From positions 41,676,153 through 41,740,152 of the forward strand of contig NC_087071.1 of assembly GCF_963678635.1 (NCBI RefSeq): a DNA stretch of 64,000 nt. The letters run 5' to 3'. The notes beneath the pieces are model-generated. The model was not told the origin of the DNA. It was given only the letters and a program-made list of their open reading frames with translations, and did no database searches. How positions within the stretch are numbered: position 1 is the first letter of the stretch; each line of letters opens with the position of its first letter. Below, in pieces: positions 11,501 to 20,415 of this stretch. The stretch is from Symsagittifera roscoffensis. Lineage: Eukaryota; Xenacoelomorpha; Acoela; Convolutidae. Position numbers and translations under genes: made by a program.

Positions 11501-13575
11501 GATGCACTTGAAACATTATTGGCTGTTATCATTTGTTTCTAAACTTTTTTTTTTCATATATAGCTTTACAGAGCCAATTTTAGCTCCGAAGAAAATTAAT
11601 TTACATTGGTCATATTAGTAAGCGCGAGTAATCTTCTAACAAATAACGAAACATTTTATTTTAGTTGTTATATAACGTTTTAAATTATTATAAATCTTTT
11701 TTTTCCAATCGTCAGAGATATACTTCACCATGACTATCTTCGACTCCTCCGAAGGTCTCTTCTTCTCCCGGTGCAGAGAGGACAACATTTGTACCACGCC
11801 CATCCTCGACGGGGGAAACATTTGTATCATGGATGAAGGTATCCACTTATGACCAAAAATTCCACTACCCGAGTCGAAATCCTCCCGCATTTAAGAAAAG
11901 TGAAAACAAATCGATTATAGTGGATTTTCGTGGTCTATAATCGTGGTATATAATCGATTCCCATGTTACGTTTAGACAACAAAATTGGACTAAAAATGGA
12001 ATTGATTCCATTTTTTCTCGCCAAAACAAACATCATTATAATTCATTTTGAATCCATTATAATGGATTTTATAATAAGTACGAAATCACCTTAAAATGGA
12101 TTTTTTCCACTTTAGTTTTGTTTCGCGATTCGTGCAAAATTTTGAGTTCGTGCAAAACAAGAGTTTCAGCATTTATCAAGTGAGTGATGCGGAAACTTTG
12201 CGAAGCGTGTGTACAGCCTAGCCTATTGCATTTCAAAACCTAATCTCAAATTGCAAAAAGATTCCGTTGAGCTCACCCCCCCCCCCATTAGCTCCCCTTC
12301 AATCCCCTAACGTTTGCCCCCTCCCCCCACTGAACCTCCCCATCTGAATCCAGCCCCCCCCCCCCACCGGAACCCCCCTCCCCACCTGAACCCACACCCC
12401 CGCCTAAACCCATCATCCACTTGAACACGTTAGGTTGGGGGGGGGGTAGGGGGTTTAATCTAGATGGGCAAATGCTAGGGTGGGTAGTGTTGAAAATGCT
12501 ACGGGGGGTAATGTTGAGTAAAATAAAAAGTAACAAAAATATCAAAGTTAGGTAGAAAAAAATTCAGTTGAACAACAAGTAACCAATGTAACCAACTTTA
12601 AATTAAAACGTGGAAAAGATTTTATGTGCGTTGAAATTCGCATCTCATTAAAGTGGAAAATAATTGATAATAATTTAATTTCATTGTCAGTGTCCACAAA
12701 AACGAAAAAAAATTTGTTATAATGGATGAAAAAAGGTTATCGCATGGAACTCCAATGCGGGTTGGCTTCGATACCCACGCTATCGCATGATGATTTCCTT
12801 ACTCCCAGTTTATCGCAACTAATATAGGATGCGTCGACCGAAAAACAAAAAATCCAGTAAACCCGAACTCAGATTAACACAAATATGGGTTTTTTTTTCA
12901 CGGAAATCAATTCGGCAATTTTTTACCTGGCATTTTACCTGTTTCTTTTTTTACCTGTTTTGAGAACGGTTTTTTGTACCTGTTTTTTCAAAAAGTTGCC
13001 TGCGACGCAGAAGTTTTAGCCAGAACAGCGTCTTTTTAGTGCTCTAGAAGAGCTCGGAAATTCAATTTGGTCGACCTAAAAAAAAGGTTGTCAAAAATTT
13101 CGTAATTTTTTTGAAAATCCGCCCCCGTCCTCGAGAAAATCCTAGATCCGCCCCTGGACATATCATAAAGTCAACAACTAATAATAACCAATCACAATCG
13201 AGAACAAGAAACAAGTTTAAAGTTAAATTAACTAATTACTTCCTGAGTTTGCTTTCTGTTCCTCAAATCTGTTCCTCAATTCTGATTGGTTAATATATTG
13301 TTTGTCCACTTTTAGACCGGTATGAAACAAAGGTTGTCTGTTTTTTGACCCCACTGACTTACTTAATATTCGATCCAACAGGTGGTCCCCTCTTCAAATT
13401 CCATTGCGACACAATGGAGCCAGAGTGCATTCTGGGAGTGGCCAGCTACTCCATGAGCAAACCCAATACATCTGTTCCCACACAACACCGGGAAATATGC
13501 AACGATGGGAGCTACTTTACAAGATTATCCCTATTTCAAGACTGGATTGATAGCGTGCTGCTAAATCGATACTGA
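2528..13575 (+). CDS. Secreted trypsin-like serine protease homologue, probably inactive; five exons
   Basis: Exons 2528-2822, 10447-10555, 11035-11237, 11716-11838 and 13382-13575 join with consistent phases (1, 2, 1, 1) at GT-AG sites to give about 307 residues. Residues 9-24 are hydrophobic, fitting a signal peptide or anchor. The chymotrypsin fold is recognisable from FCGASILEGSFILTAASC (residues 77-93), NDLAILKL in exon 3 and GGPLF at the start of exon 5. Two of the three catalytic residues are replaced: the histidine of the LTAAHC-type motif is Ser92, and the serine of GDSGGP is Glu (CIMDEGGP across the exon 4/5 junction). The Asp in NDLAIL remains. By analogy with known serine-protease homologues it should bind or regulate rather than cut, possibly in immunity or extracellular processing. 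The role is inference. The start is the first ATG before the hydrophobic stretch. Confidence 0.85.
3830..4730. repeat. Dispersed repeat family B, copy 1 (CCCGGGTTGAC termini)
   Basis: Begins CCCGGGTTGACC and ends with an imperfect inverted version (GGTC...GTCAATCCGG). The interior has repeated TATGATTAGCATTTTT-type motifs and TATATGGAAA. It aligns by eye, with gaps, to 37171-38436, for example the block around GACAAAAAGTTTTTC followed by a TTTTTTATTT run. It has no coding capacity and resembles a non-autonomous inverted-repeat transposon about 0.9 kb long inside intron 1. Confidence 0.6.
5046..5552 (+). repeat. Dispersed repeat family A, copy 1
   Basis: Starts AGACTGCTCATATCAGGGCGAAGCC and continues through CCTTTTAAGGTCTATGGAGC, a GCTCCTAATAACAAATCAATTATGGC-like block, a TTAATAGCG...ATATATCGC core and TTTCGTTACGAAAATTGGAACA. 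The same order of blocks recurs at 56968-57447 and, inverted, at 57657-58060, 58411-58762 and 40745-41050. No ORF is shared between copies, so this is a non-autonomous interspersed repeat. Confidence 0.65.
5822..6545. repeat. Cluster of TTCAGATCTGAAAT palindromic motifs
   Basis: The stretch repeats the palindrome TTTCAGATCTGAAA and single-arm variants (AGATCTGAAA, CATCTGAAATA, GACCTGAAATAACC) a dozen or so times at irregular spacing. The short ORF through part of it (5831-6142) shows no recognisable domain and is probably a by-product. Confidence 0.5.
7005..7058 (-). repeat. Fragment of dispersed repeat family A
   Basis: Carries the end motif of family A in reverse orientation (CATTCAGGGCTTTGCC ... 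AGCAGTCTTGTT), matching 41005-41045. The rest of the repeat is absent. Confidence 0.45.
7234..8959. mobile_element. Non-autonomous element with about 30-bp inverted ends and a GTCGCGCC minisatellite core
   Basis: The left end, CTCCCCCCGGGAGGAGGTCC, then CAGACTCATG, is mirrored at the right end: CATGAGTCTGGGACCTC, then GACCCGGGTAG. From about 8090 to 8930 the interior is an imperfect array of units such as TCTGGAAAGTCGCGCCGTC, far richer in G and C than the surrounding intron. The middle (7380-8050) is plain AT-rich DNA. Frames through the array stay open only because of its repeated sequence, and no transposase is present. I could not define a target duplication. Confidence 0.6.
9030..9600. 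repeat. C-rich miniature repeat (family C), copy 1
   Basis: A G-run/C-run section (9049-9160, for example GAGGGGGTGGGGG and GACCCCCCTCCCCC) is followed by an AT-rich arm with repeated TATAATGGATT/CGATTATAAT motifs, ending in CCATGGGCACTCGATGCGGG. The same modules occur at about 11905-12545 and 13936-15004. Confidence 0.45.
9789..9859 (-). repeat. tRNA-derived SINE-like fragment
   Basis: Read on the - strand it contains GTAGCTTAGAGATTGGGAAGG, close to an A box, and GGGTTGGAACC, one mismatch from a B box, 40-50 bp apart as in a tRNA. The cloverleaf is not complete, so I call a SINE-like relic rather than a functional tRNA gene. Confidence 0.4.
9860..10446. other. 3' end of intron 1, nothing recognised
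   Basis: AT-rich intron DNA up to the acceptor TTTTAG at 10446. No further repeat or coding segment identified. Confidence 0.4.
10447..10555 (+). CDS. Exon 2 of the serine protease homologue
   Basis: The exon is bounded by TTTTAG (acceptor) and GTAATA (donor). It reads DEMIVEVGDFSRIRRHYY and so on, the segment after the catalytic-histidine region of trypsin folds. It completes the split codon left by exon 1. Confidence 0.8.
11035..11237 (+). CDS. Exon 3 of the serine protease homologue (Asp motif)
   Basis: The acceptor is CGCAG and the donor GTAAGTG. It encodes the conserved NDLAILKL with the catalytic-position Asp, then a Cys-containing stretch (ICSEEVPETDYG, VGSCGMGY) typical of the middle of the chymotrypsin fold. 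Confidence 0.85.
11238..11715. other. Intron 3, nothing recognised
   Basis: AT-rich sequence between donor GTAAGTGAG and acceptor GTCAG. The - strand ORF here has no recognisable domain. Confidence 0.4.
11716..11838 (+). CDS. Exon 4 of the serine protease homologue
   Basis: The acceptor is GTCAG and the donor GTATCC. It encodes EIYFTMTIFDSSEGLFFSRC and later DGGNICIMDE. The last glutamate sits where active enzymes have the nucleophilic serine. The upstream AG and exon phase were chosen so that exons 3, 4 and 5 stay in frame. Confidence 0.75.
11905..12545. repeat. C-rich miniature repeat (family C), copy 2, in intron 4
   Basis: An AT-rich arm with CGATTATAGTGGATT and CCATTATAATGGATTTTATA (11910-12110) is followed by long C runs (12271-12420, up to 13 C in a row) and a G run (12436-12447). 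Alternating C- and G-tracts could form G-quadruplex or i-motif structures. The module order matches 13936-15004. Confidence 0.45.
12546..13381. other. Rest of intron 4, nothing firm
   Basis: Low-complexity AT-rich DNA with one CCGCCCC-type patch near 13120. Ends at acceptor CCAACAG. Confidence 0.35.
13382..13575 (+). CDS. Exon 5 (terminal) of the serine protease homologue
   Basis: The acceptor is CCAACAG. It encodes GGPLFKFHC, then ILGVASYS and a final FQDWIDSVLL helix, the usual end of a trypsin domain, then TGA. No canonical AATAAA is obvious just downstream. Confidence 0.85.
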
Positions 13576-13935
13576 GAAAATTTTATTGAAAATAAGTGAT
13601 TGAAAATTTTTCTTCTCTAATTGATTAAAAAATTTTTTATCGTTGTTATGGACCTGTCAAACCGTTTTTTCGAAAAGAAAACAGAGTGTCATAAATTCGA
13701 TCACTACTAGCACAAACTTTTGATGCCTAACAGATCTTAAAACATTGATTTGACTTTATTTTTTGGAAAACAGCCCTGGATAAACAGTTTAGTATGATTT
13801 AAACGAAAAACAAGGATACCAACTTAAAAAGAAGATCTGTTTGTTTTATAGTTTACATTCTTTTTGTTACAACCTTTTTGTTCAAAATTAATGTCTAACC
13901 GAAATGAAATTGCTACAAGAATCCATCGGTTCCTG

Positions 13936-15004
13936 CAGTGAGGTTCCATGAATAAAAATTGATTAAAATCGATTCTCTTGGTAAAAAGTTTGCCAATCTA
14001 ATCGATTATGCTTTCACTTTGGGGCTGTCACACAATATATCATAATCCAATATAATAAATTTTCCAAGCAATGATTTAAATCGAATAAAATCCAGTTAAA
14101 ATCCTTCAAATTGGATCATAATGGATTTGATAAGTTTTCTAATAAGTTTTCAATCTCTAATAAGTTTTCCGAATTTTCAGCAAAGTTGCATTACTCACAG
14201 CGTATACGATTTCTAAACCTATTCACATTTGATTAATTAAAAAAAATCAATTTAACATCAAGTTGAACACGCCCAATTCCCTCCCCCTCCCCATTCATAC
14301 GCACAACTAACCAACCCCCAACAACCTATGCCTACCTACCCTCAACCCCGCCAAAAATCTATCCTACCCACTACACCACCCTCACCTACACTGCCCTCAA
14401 ACCTACCCCACCCCACCTACACCCTCACCAAACTCCAACCCATCCCAACTACCTATCCCCCACCCAACTATCCTACCCACTACACCAACCTAATCCTACA
14501 CACACCTAACCACTGTAAAAGTGAAGGTAAGCAGGGGGGAGGGGGTTAAGGGGACACACATACTTTTCACGTAATTTCACGGTAAAAGTAAGTGAGGGGT
14601 ACGTGATGGCGGCGGAGAGGTTGTGGTAAATGAAGGAGATAAAAAGGTGGAATTAAGTGTGATTCATTTAGGGAGAGGGGGAGACAAAAAGAAAAAAAGA
14701 TAAAAACAACAAAAATTTTGTGCTTTAGCCAAATTTACAATACAATTTAGCAGCTGCAACGTTCAAGTTTTGAATATTTTCTTTCGACATTTCAACCCAG
14801 GCTCGTATTCTTAAAAATCTCATATAATCCGTTATAAGTTAGAATAAGCCTATAAAATCCATTATACTTATTTATATTCGACCATAATAGATTGAATTGA
14901 TCTCCATTTTATTTGTTTCATAATCGCTTTTTTGGAAAGATTTTGAGACAGACCATGAAAATCCATGATAATTGCGGGTTATTATAATCCATGGGACCTC
15001 ACTG
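13936..15004. mobile_element. Family C miniature inverted-repeat element, complete copy
   Basis: The left end CAGTGAGGTTCCATG is mirrored by the right end CATGGGACCTCACTG. Between them are two AT-rich arms built from TATAATGGATT/GATTATAATCC motifs (13950-14150 and 14811-14990) and a C-rich then G-rich core (14272-14560). It is about 1.07 kb and non-coding. No clear 8-bp or other target duplication can be read at the ends. Confidence 0.55.
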
Positions 15005-15305
15005 AGGATTTTTTCTACTTGCACCTGCTTCTGCGTTTCGAAAGCTTAGTAAATCACAGATTCAACCAAACCTTTGAGGCTTTAAAAAGGAAAAAGCGTG
15101 TTGTGATTTGTTTTAGTCTCTCGATGAATTTCGGTATTGATCAGATACCAGTCGAATTACGGCATGAATCGACCATTGTTCGATCATTCACAGGTTGTGT
15201 TAGTATTAGAGCAGACGTTTTATTTCGCCACCTCTTTTGTTCTTTTATTCTTTTAATTAGTTGTACAAAAATTGTACAAACCTAACTAAATATCTTGAAA
15301 TTTTT

Positions 15306-16080
15306 ATGGAGCAGTCAAAAGAAGCGAACTTGCGGGTAATTCCTTCGTTCTGGTCAAATCACATCAAGGAACAGCCACATTTCTCGACACAATGGAGCGA
15401 CCGAATTCATTTGGTGATAATCGCTACAGAGAATATGGACACGATAGTCTTAGCTGACCGAAGATCCCGGAAACTCAGATTCCATTCTTGGAGCAAGCAA
15501 TAGAAAGTGAGCATGACACAGAAAGAGTCAGTCGAGAGACAAGGAACACGAAAAGAGGTATACGAAGCTGCCAAAGAAAAGAGGATCAATGAGGAGAAGA
15601 AAAGGATTAACATATTGAGAAGAGCCGAAGCCGACAAAAAGTAAAGCTTGATTTTAGTCTTAGCAATCGGCAATTTTGGCAGTTTTGGCGGCAGTTGGCA
15701 ATTTTAGCCGTTTCTTGTAACATCAGAGAGACCGACGAAGCGGAATGGATTAGGCACGTCTTCATCTGCAAAATGAAGAATAGTAAAACCCAACGGAAGC
15801 TATTGAAAGCAACCACCAGTCCAACAGAAGCTCCAAGTTAAGCACTCATCCATACTTCAACCACCAAAAGTTGACAAACATGGTAAGATCATTGACCAGT
15901 GAGACGACTCTCAACTCTTTCAAAGTAAGTAACCAAATAAAGAAAGACCGAGCCTCAAAAACGACAAAAACGAATTCGTGCAGAAAATGCGAAAAAACTT
16001 TACCCATAGGCTTTTTGAACATTTGCCCAGCGAAGGAGATCATTTGTAAGTTTTGTAACTCTAACTGCAAAAAACACTGA
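15306..16080 (+). pseudogene. Decayed gag relic related to the element at 42729-50364
   Basis: Starts ATGGAGCAGTC, reading MEQSKEANLRVIPSFW, and continues QWSDRIHLVIIATENMD. This parallels the Gag start at 50039 (MAQSNESNLRGLEFFW, WAEKFQLTIIAKDS). The frame breaks at 15501. Farther on, 15976-16078 reads CRKCEKTLPIG...ICPAKEIICKFC, a degenerate form of the two Gag zinc knuckles. No LTR, RT or integrase follows, so only a gag fragment remains. The TGGAGCAGTC at the start coincides with the primer-binding-site position of the intact relative. Confidence 0.6.
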
Positions 16081-16225
16081 AAGCAAACTGTTTTGAGGCT
16101 TTGCAGTCTAATTTAAGGCATTGCAGGTTAGCTTAGTTACAGAGGTTGAACTATAACGAAAATTTGACACAACAGGGTTTTCAAAAGTCATTTCGGCAGA
16201 TAGCGCCTATAACTATGGTTTTTTA

Positions 16226-16462
16226 GGCAGAGCGCACTTAAAAAAAACTTCATTGTTTTTGCAGAAAGGACAAAAGACGCATTTTAAAAAATGTAAAGTA
16301 CTGCTAAAATATACGCTAAAAAATACACTAGTATTATCAGCAAAATTTTGAATATGGATAAAAAAATGAAACCTGTGATTTTTTGTCGGCAGAGCGCACT
16401 TATAATCAAATAATTTTCGGCAGAGCGCACCGTATAAGTAATGTAATTTCGACAGAGCGCAC
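16226..16462 (+). repeat. Short direct repeats GGCAGAGCGCAC
   Basis: Exact copies lie at 16226-16237, 16388-16399 and 16419-16430, a one-mismatch copy at 16451-16462, and a more diverged one just before 16210. The last three are spaced 31-32 bp apart. No host feature explains them. Confidence 0.55.
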
Positions 16463-16495
16463 CTGATTGATATAGAAGTACAACTAGATATACGA

Positions 16496-16566
16496 TTTGA
16501 TTTGCCGCTTACTCTTTAACAGGGCGATGTTTTAATAGTTTGTTCAAGCGGAAGCGGCAAATCAAA
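16496..16566. repeat. 15-bp perfect inverted repeat
   Basis: TTTGATTTGCCGCTT (16496-16510) pairs exactly with AAGCGGCAAATCAAA (16552-16566) across 41 bp. It lies directly after the GGCAGAGCGCAC repeats and could be the end of a small transposon or a hairpin. Confidence 0.5.
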
Positions 16567-16659
16567 ACGTTCCAAAGAGCAAACTTTTGCTTGTACATTA
16601 TTTGATCACGTCTGATTGTTAAAAACCGATTTAAGATTTTCAGCCCAAACTAAGGCAAT

Positions 16660-17110
16660 TTCACGCGGTGCGGTTTGAACAGTTTTTTTCAGACACTTAT
16701 GTTCGTAATCTTGCTTCCCAAAAAACGGTTTGAGCTGTTTTTGATCGTTTTTTTAAAGAAGATGAGCGGTTTTTTATTTGATTTTTATGGACGTAATTAA
16801 CCTTTAAAAAATTTTTTGGACCCCATTTAGCCAAACTTCATTTTTTAGGTTAAGTTTTGCCAGATATTTTGGTAGTCTGTTAGGTGTGGCACTCAGTTTT
16901 TTTGAAGAGAAGATTGCGTGTCCCTGCAACAATTCAACCGTTTGGAGATGAAATATCAAAAAAAATGCACAAAAATTGAGTGGTTTAAAACAGTTTCAAA
17001 AGATTTGATAGTTTCTTGCACGGATTTGAGCGGTTTTTGAGCGTTTTAAGGTGGTTTGAGCGCAAATTTCTGAAAAGCCGTTCAAAAAGCTCAATTCTTG
17101 AGCGGTTATT
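16660..17110. repeat. Region of GAGCGGTTT-type degenerate repeats
   Basis: GCGGTTTGAAC, TGAGCGGTTTTT, GAGTGGTTTAAA, GAGCGGTTTTTGAGCG and GAGCGGTTATTAAGC recur across the interval, suggesting an eroded miniature element. No ORF. Confidence 0.35.
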
Positions 17111-17188
17111 AAGCGGGATCCCGATTATGGAAGCATCAACTTATCTCGCTAAATAACTAACCACCCCAAGACAAAAAATACTCGGTAC

Positions 17189-17598
17189 TGGAACCTGATC
17201 TAAACTACATTTTATGATTGGATAAATTAGATATTTTACCACTGTAAAGTATTTAATATTAACCAATCATGATCCATCTAACTAACAACCCACTTATTTG
17301 TAAGTGCTGAAATTACTTGTAATTTCAGCACCAGAGAGATTTGAATTTAACTTAGAAATTAGTTGACTCTCCAAGAGAACTTCAGCAGCCGCAATAAACC
17401 AGTATACCCTAGATCTATTGAGCCTAGCAGAGACTAGTTAAACAACCTGAGACTAGATAGTATAAGAGTAAGATTAGGATCGGTATTAGAGTAAGAAGTT
17501 GCACGAATCTATCCGGCCGAAAATAAGATAGCGTGACGAGCAGACGGTGTACCCTATCCGAAATTACTCTATGAGTTAACCACCTCGGTCATAACTCA
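17189..17598 (+). repeat. 5' LTR of the giant element
   Basis: 410 bp with TG...CA termini, followed after 2 bp by the primer-binding site. A near-perfect hairpin (GTGCTGAAATTAC, 2-base loop, exact complement) occupies 17304-17331. TATAAG at about 17460 is a possible TATA box. Confidence 0.93.
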
Positions 17599-17600
17599 TC

Positions 17601-17618
17601 TGGTGCGACCATAAGTCT
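17601..17618 (+). other. Primer-binding site of the giant element
   Basis: TGGTGCGACCATAAGTCT begins two bases after the LTR. Its complement continues into a TTCGAGA-like T-loop and ends in CCA, as expected for the 3' part of a tRNA. I could not assign the amino-acid identity of the primer tRNA. Confidence 0.7.
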
Positions 17619-18848
17619 CGAACAAGACCTTAATAGCTTAGAATTAACCAAAAATAGATTAGAATTTAGACAAAACATTTTAAAAATGTCATACGACGAT
17701 AATTTAATCGAAATGTCTCTACGACTCAATAGATCAGAGCCAATATTCCGAACGATAATAGAACTACCCGGAGTTGGAAGAATACCTCGAACCAGAGACG
17801 ACATACGACAAAGTAGAAACTTACCAAATAGTTATATGATAGTACGGCAAAAGCCAACACAAACTTTTATATTTAGAATTTTATTAGCAATGAATTTAGA
17901 TTTTCATTTGCAAACATAAAATCTTGAAGCCAATCTTCATGCTCATTACAGGCGCTAAACAAAATATTAATATACAATAACGATTGATAAAAATATCTCA
18001 GATCGTTTTCCTAAAATTCTGCAGTATTATATAAAACATGTTTGGAAAATATTTATTAAAAATCAAAATAAAAATTAGTAGCATGACAATAAACTGTTAG
18101 TAATCATAAAATCATCAGTTGTCTCAGCTTCATCACCTAAAACATAACAGCAATCATAAGCTCACCAATATCATTCAAACACTAAATCTTTTCTTAAACA
18201 AATTTAAACCATTTTAAACTTAAATTCACTTAATTTTAAAATCAGATCATCAAGGCTTATCCTTGGATCTTAATTCATTTTCTATTTAATTAAATTTTAA
18301 AACTTGATCATCAAGGCCTCTCCTTGGATCAAAAAGAACAATTTTGTTCTCCCCCACCAACTTAGCCAGTGTCTAACGACCTCAAACGTCGATTCACTAT
18401 CCAACCCTTTCTCAAAACCCAAGACTAATAGAAATTTTTCAACAAAACTAACCATTCAAATTAGGATAAACAGTGAAGAACTTCGGTTATTCATCCTTCA
18501 CTTGAACCCTCCTCTTACCAGACCCAGGATAAATCGTAGACTTAGTAAGTTTAAAATAGTATCTAACGAACTACTCGCGTTCTAATTATACCTGAACCTT
18601 GTGGATCGATTTACTATTCTCCAACCCTTGAACACAATCACTACCCTTAAGTAAGATTAAGTAAGTTAACACCTTAGCTTATACTAGCCACGAGAAAGTA
18701 AAAAAATCATTCTTCGGAATCGATATACTTTTCTCTCCAACCCTGAACAAATAGACCCAGGTTAAGCTAACCAAAAAATCGTAAGGACTAACAATTTAAG
18801 AAAATAGAAATCATCTAACAACTTTTTGCATCCATCATCCTAAACCTT
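17619..18848 (+). other. Long leader of the giant element with reiterated motifs
   Basis: About 1.2 kb before the first sizeable ORF. ATCAAGGC..TCCTTGGATC occurs twice (about 18247-18270 and 18308-18330), each able to form a CAAGG/CCTTG hairpin. A CGAT..ACT...CCAACCCT block occurs three times (about 18380, 18607 and 18720). Such structure near the primer site could serve packaging or dimerisation; that is inference. Confidence 0.5.
17686..17919 (+). CDS. Small leader ORF, 77 residues, unknown
   Basis: First ATG-initiated ORF after the primer site. The product is charged, with no hydrophobic segment or known motif. It may be chance, or a leader exon of a spliced message. Low confidence. Confidence 0.25.
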   Translation: MSYDDNLIEMSLRLNRSEPIFRTIIELPGVGRIPRTRDDIRQSRNLPNSYMIVRQKPTQTFIFRILLAMNLDFHLQT

Positions 18849-19316
18849 ATGTCATTTAAAAATCTAGGAAACAAACAAACAATCGTTTTGCACAACTGTG
18901 AAATAGATAACAAAAAATACGACCTTCTAATCACACCTCACACACAAACAGTTGGATATATCAGAACAAAACGACAAACACTAAAAAGGAAAATAATAAC
19001 TAAACAAAGACAAATAACACGAAAAAGATTTTCCAAAAATAGAAACGCATTTTCAGAATCAGAAGCCAGCAATTTAGACGAACTTTATAAATTAAAAGAA
19101 TCTATAGATAAAAATTGCCCCATTCACGATCAATTATATTTTTCCGACTCAGAAACAACTTCGAATTCATCAAAAAGAGGAAAAAGACGAATAAAAAAGC
19201 AATATAAACACAAACCAGTACATTTATATAATTGGAATCAACCAATTAGACACATCGATAATTACCTATTAACAGTCATTAAACAAAAAAATGAGCCAAA
19301 CACACACTCCAAGTGA
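18849..19316 (+). CDS. ORF A of the giant element, basic 155-residue protein
   Basis: The protein is strongly basic in its middle (residues about 52-75 rich in Lys/Arg: KRQTLKRKIITKQRQITRKR) with an acidic/Ser patch after it. There is no signal peptide and no recognised domain. Its end overlaps the start of ORF B by 26 nt in a different frame. The basic cluster suggests nucleic-acid binding or nuclear localisation, like accessory regulators of complex retroviruses, but I see no homology and do not assign a function. Confidence 0.55.
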   Translation: MSFKNLGNKQTIVLHNCEIDNKKYDLLITPHTQTVGYIRTKRQTLKRKIITKQRQITRKRFSKNRNAFSESEASNLDELYKLKESIDKNCPIHDQLYFSDSETTSNSSKRGKRRIKKQYKHKPVHLYNWNQPIRHIDNYLLTVIKQKNEPNTHSK

Positions 19317-20412
19317 AGATAGTCCAGATGATGACAATATCTTCCCCTTCCTCGTAGATGCACCCACTGATAGAGGACAGCATATACTTTGCAAGAATTT
19401 ACAACTAAATTTATTTGAACCCGGAATCAGCCCATGTAAAGCAGAGTTCCCAGATGTAAAAATCAAAAGACAAATTATTGATCACTATCTGAAAGATATA
19501 TGTAATTTGACACAACACTACGGAATCTACACCATAGAATTCACCTCACCAAACCCGAATCACCGCGAATATGTAATTCAAACAGATGACCTTGATTTAG
19601 AATTTTCAAAAGTATTCTCAGAATACATAAAAAGCATTCAATATCATAACTCACAAAGAGCAAACTCCATATTCACTAATGAAGTTTTTGCCAATATATA
19701 TATTTTTATCTCAATATTAGAGAACGAAATTCCAATCCCAAGTGTCTCACCGACAGAGACATCCAAACATATAAAGGTACGACATGAAATCACACTAATT
19801 TCAACTTTTCTACATATAATTAAAGAAAATTTCACTAAAGATGATGTTTCACAACATACAAAACATGACTTACAAAAAATTTTGGCATGGTTTATAATAG
19901 ATTATTTCACACATAATATAGATTTAATTTCACAAGCAAGAAAAAATTTCAGACCTCAAAATTCAAACGATGATACCGCCATCACAGAACAGTCAGACTA
20001 CGTTTGGGACCCCGAATGGTCTCATTATGCATTTATAAATATCCCACAATCAATTGCAAGTCAAGCAATAAGTACAATATCTTATACCAGAGATTATGTA
20101 AGAGTAGTACCATTAACAATTGATGCAACACCATTAAACTACAATACATTTTCACCCGATACGCGAAATAACAGCTTAAATTCGACCGTCATACACAATG
20201 AAAACCTTAATGGAACTAGAAATCTCACTCAACAAGATATTCAGACACCATCACACTTCATAAATGAAGAAATTGTCCAAACAACAACAACTACACAACA
20301 AAGTATTTCACCAATACGTCCAAATTTAACAACACCAAGAAATACAAACACTTCGCTAGCACAGGTAACCTTACAATCAACCGTTAAACCTTCGGTTGCT
20401 CCAAAATATTAA
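19291..20412 (+). CDS. ORF B of the giant element, 373 residues, in frame with Gag
   Basis: Begins MSQTHTPSEDSPDDDN, with an acidic start. Residues about 20-250 look folded (regular hydrophobic/aromatic spacing, DYVWDPEWSHYAF near residue 235). The last 100 residues are Thr/Asn/Ser/Pro-rich. A single TAA (20410-20412) and one further codon separate it from the Gag ATG at 20416 in the same frame. It could be a Gag N-terminal (matrix-like) region made as a separate or readthrough product. No family recognised. Confidence 0.6.
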   Translation: MSQTHTPSEDSPDDDNIFPFLVDAPTDRGQHILCKNLQLNLFEPGISPCKAEFPDVKIKRQIIDHYLKDICNLTQHYGIYTIEFTSPNPNHREYVIQTDDLDLEFSKVFSEYIKSIQYHNSQRANSIFTNEVFANIYIFISILENEIPIPSVSPTETSKHIKVRHEITLISTFLHIIKENFTKDDVSQHTKHDLQKILAWFIIDYFTHNIDLISQARKNFRPQNSNDDTAITEQSDYVWDPEWSHYAFINIPQSIASQAISTISYTRDYVRVVPLTIDATPLNYNTFSPDTRNNSLNSTVIHNENLNGTRNLTQQDIQTPSHFINEEIVQTTTTTQQSISPIRPNLTTPRNTNTSLAQVTLQSTVKPSVAPKY

Positions 20413-20415
20413 CAA

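Noticed and set aside
12288-12545. Pro/Gly-rich ORF on the - strand
   Set aside because: Produced by the C/G homopolymer core of the family C repeat in intron 4.
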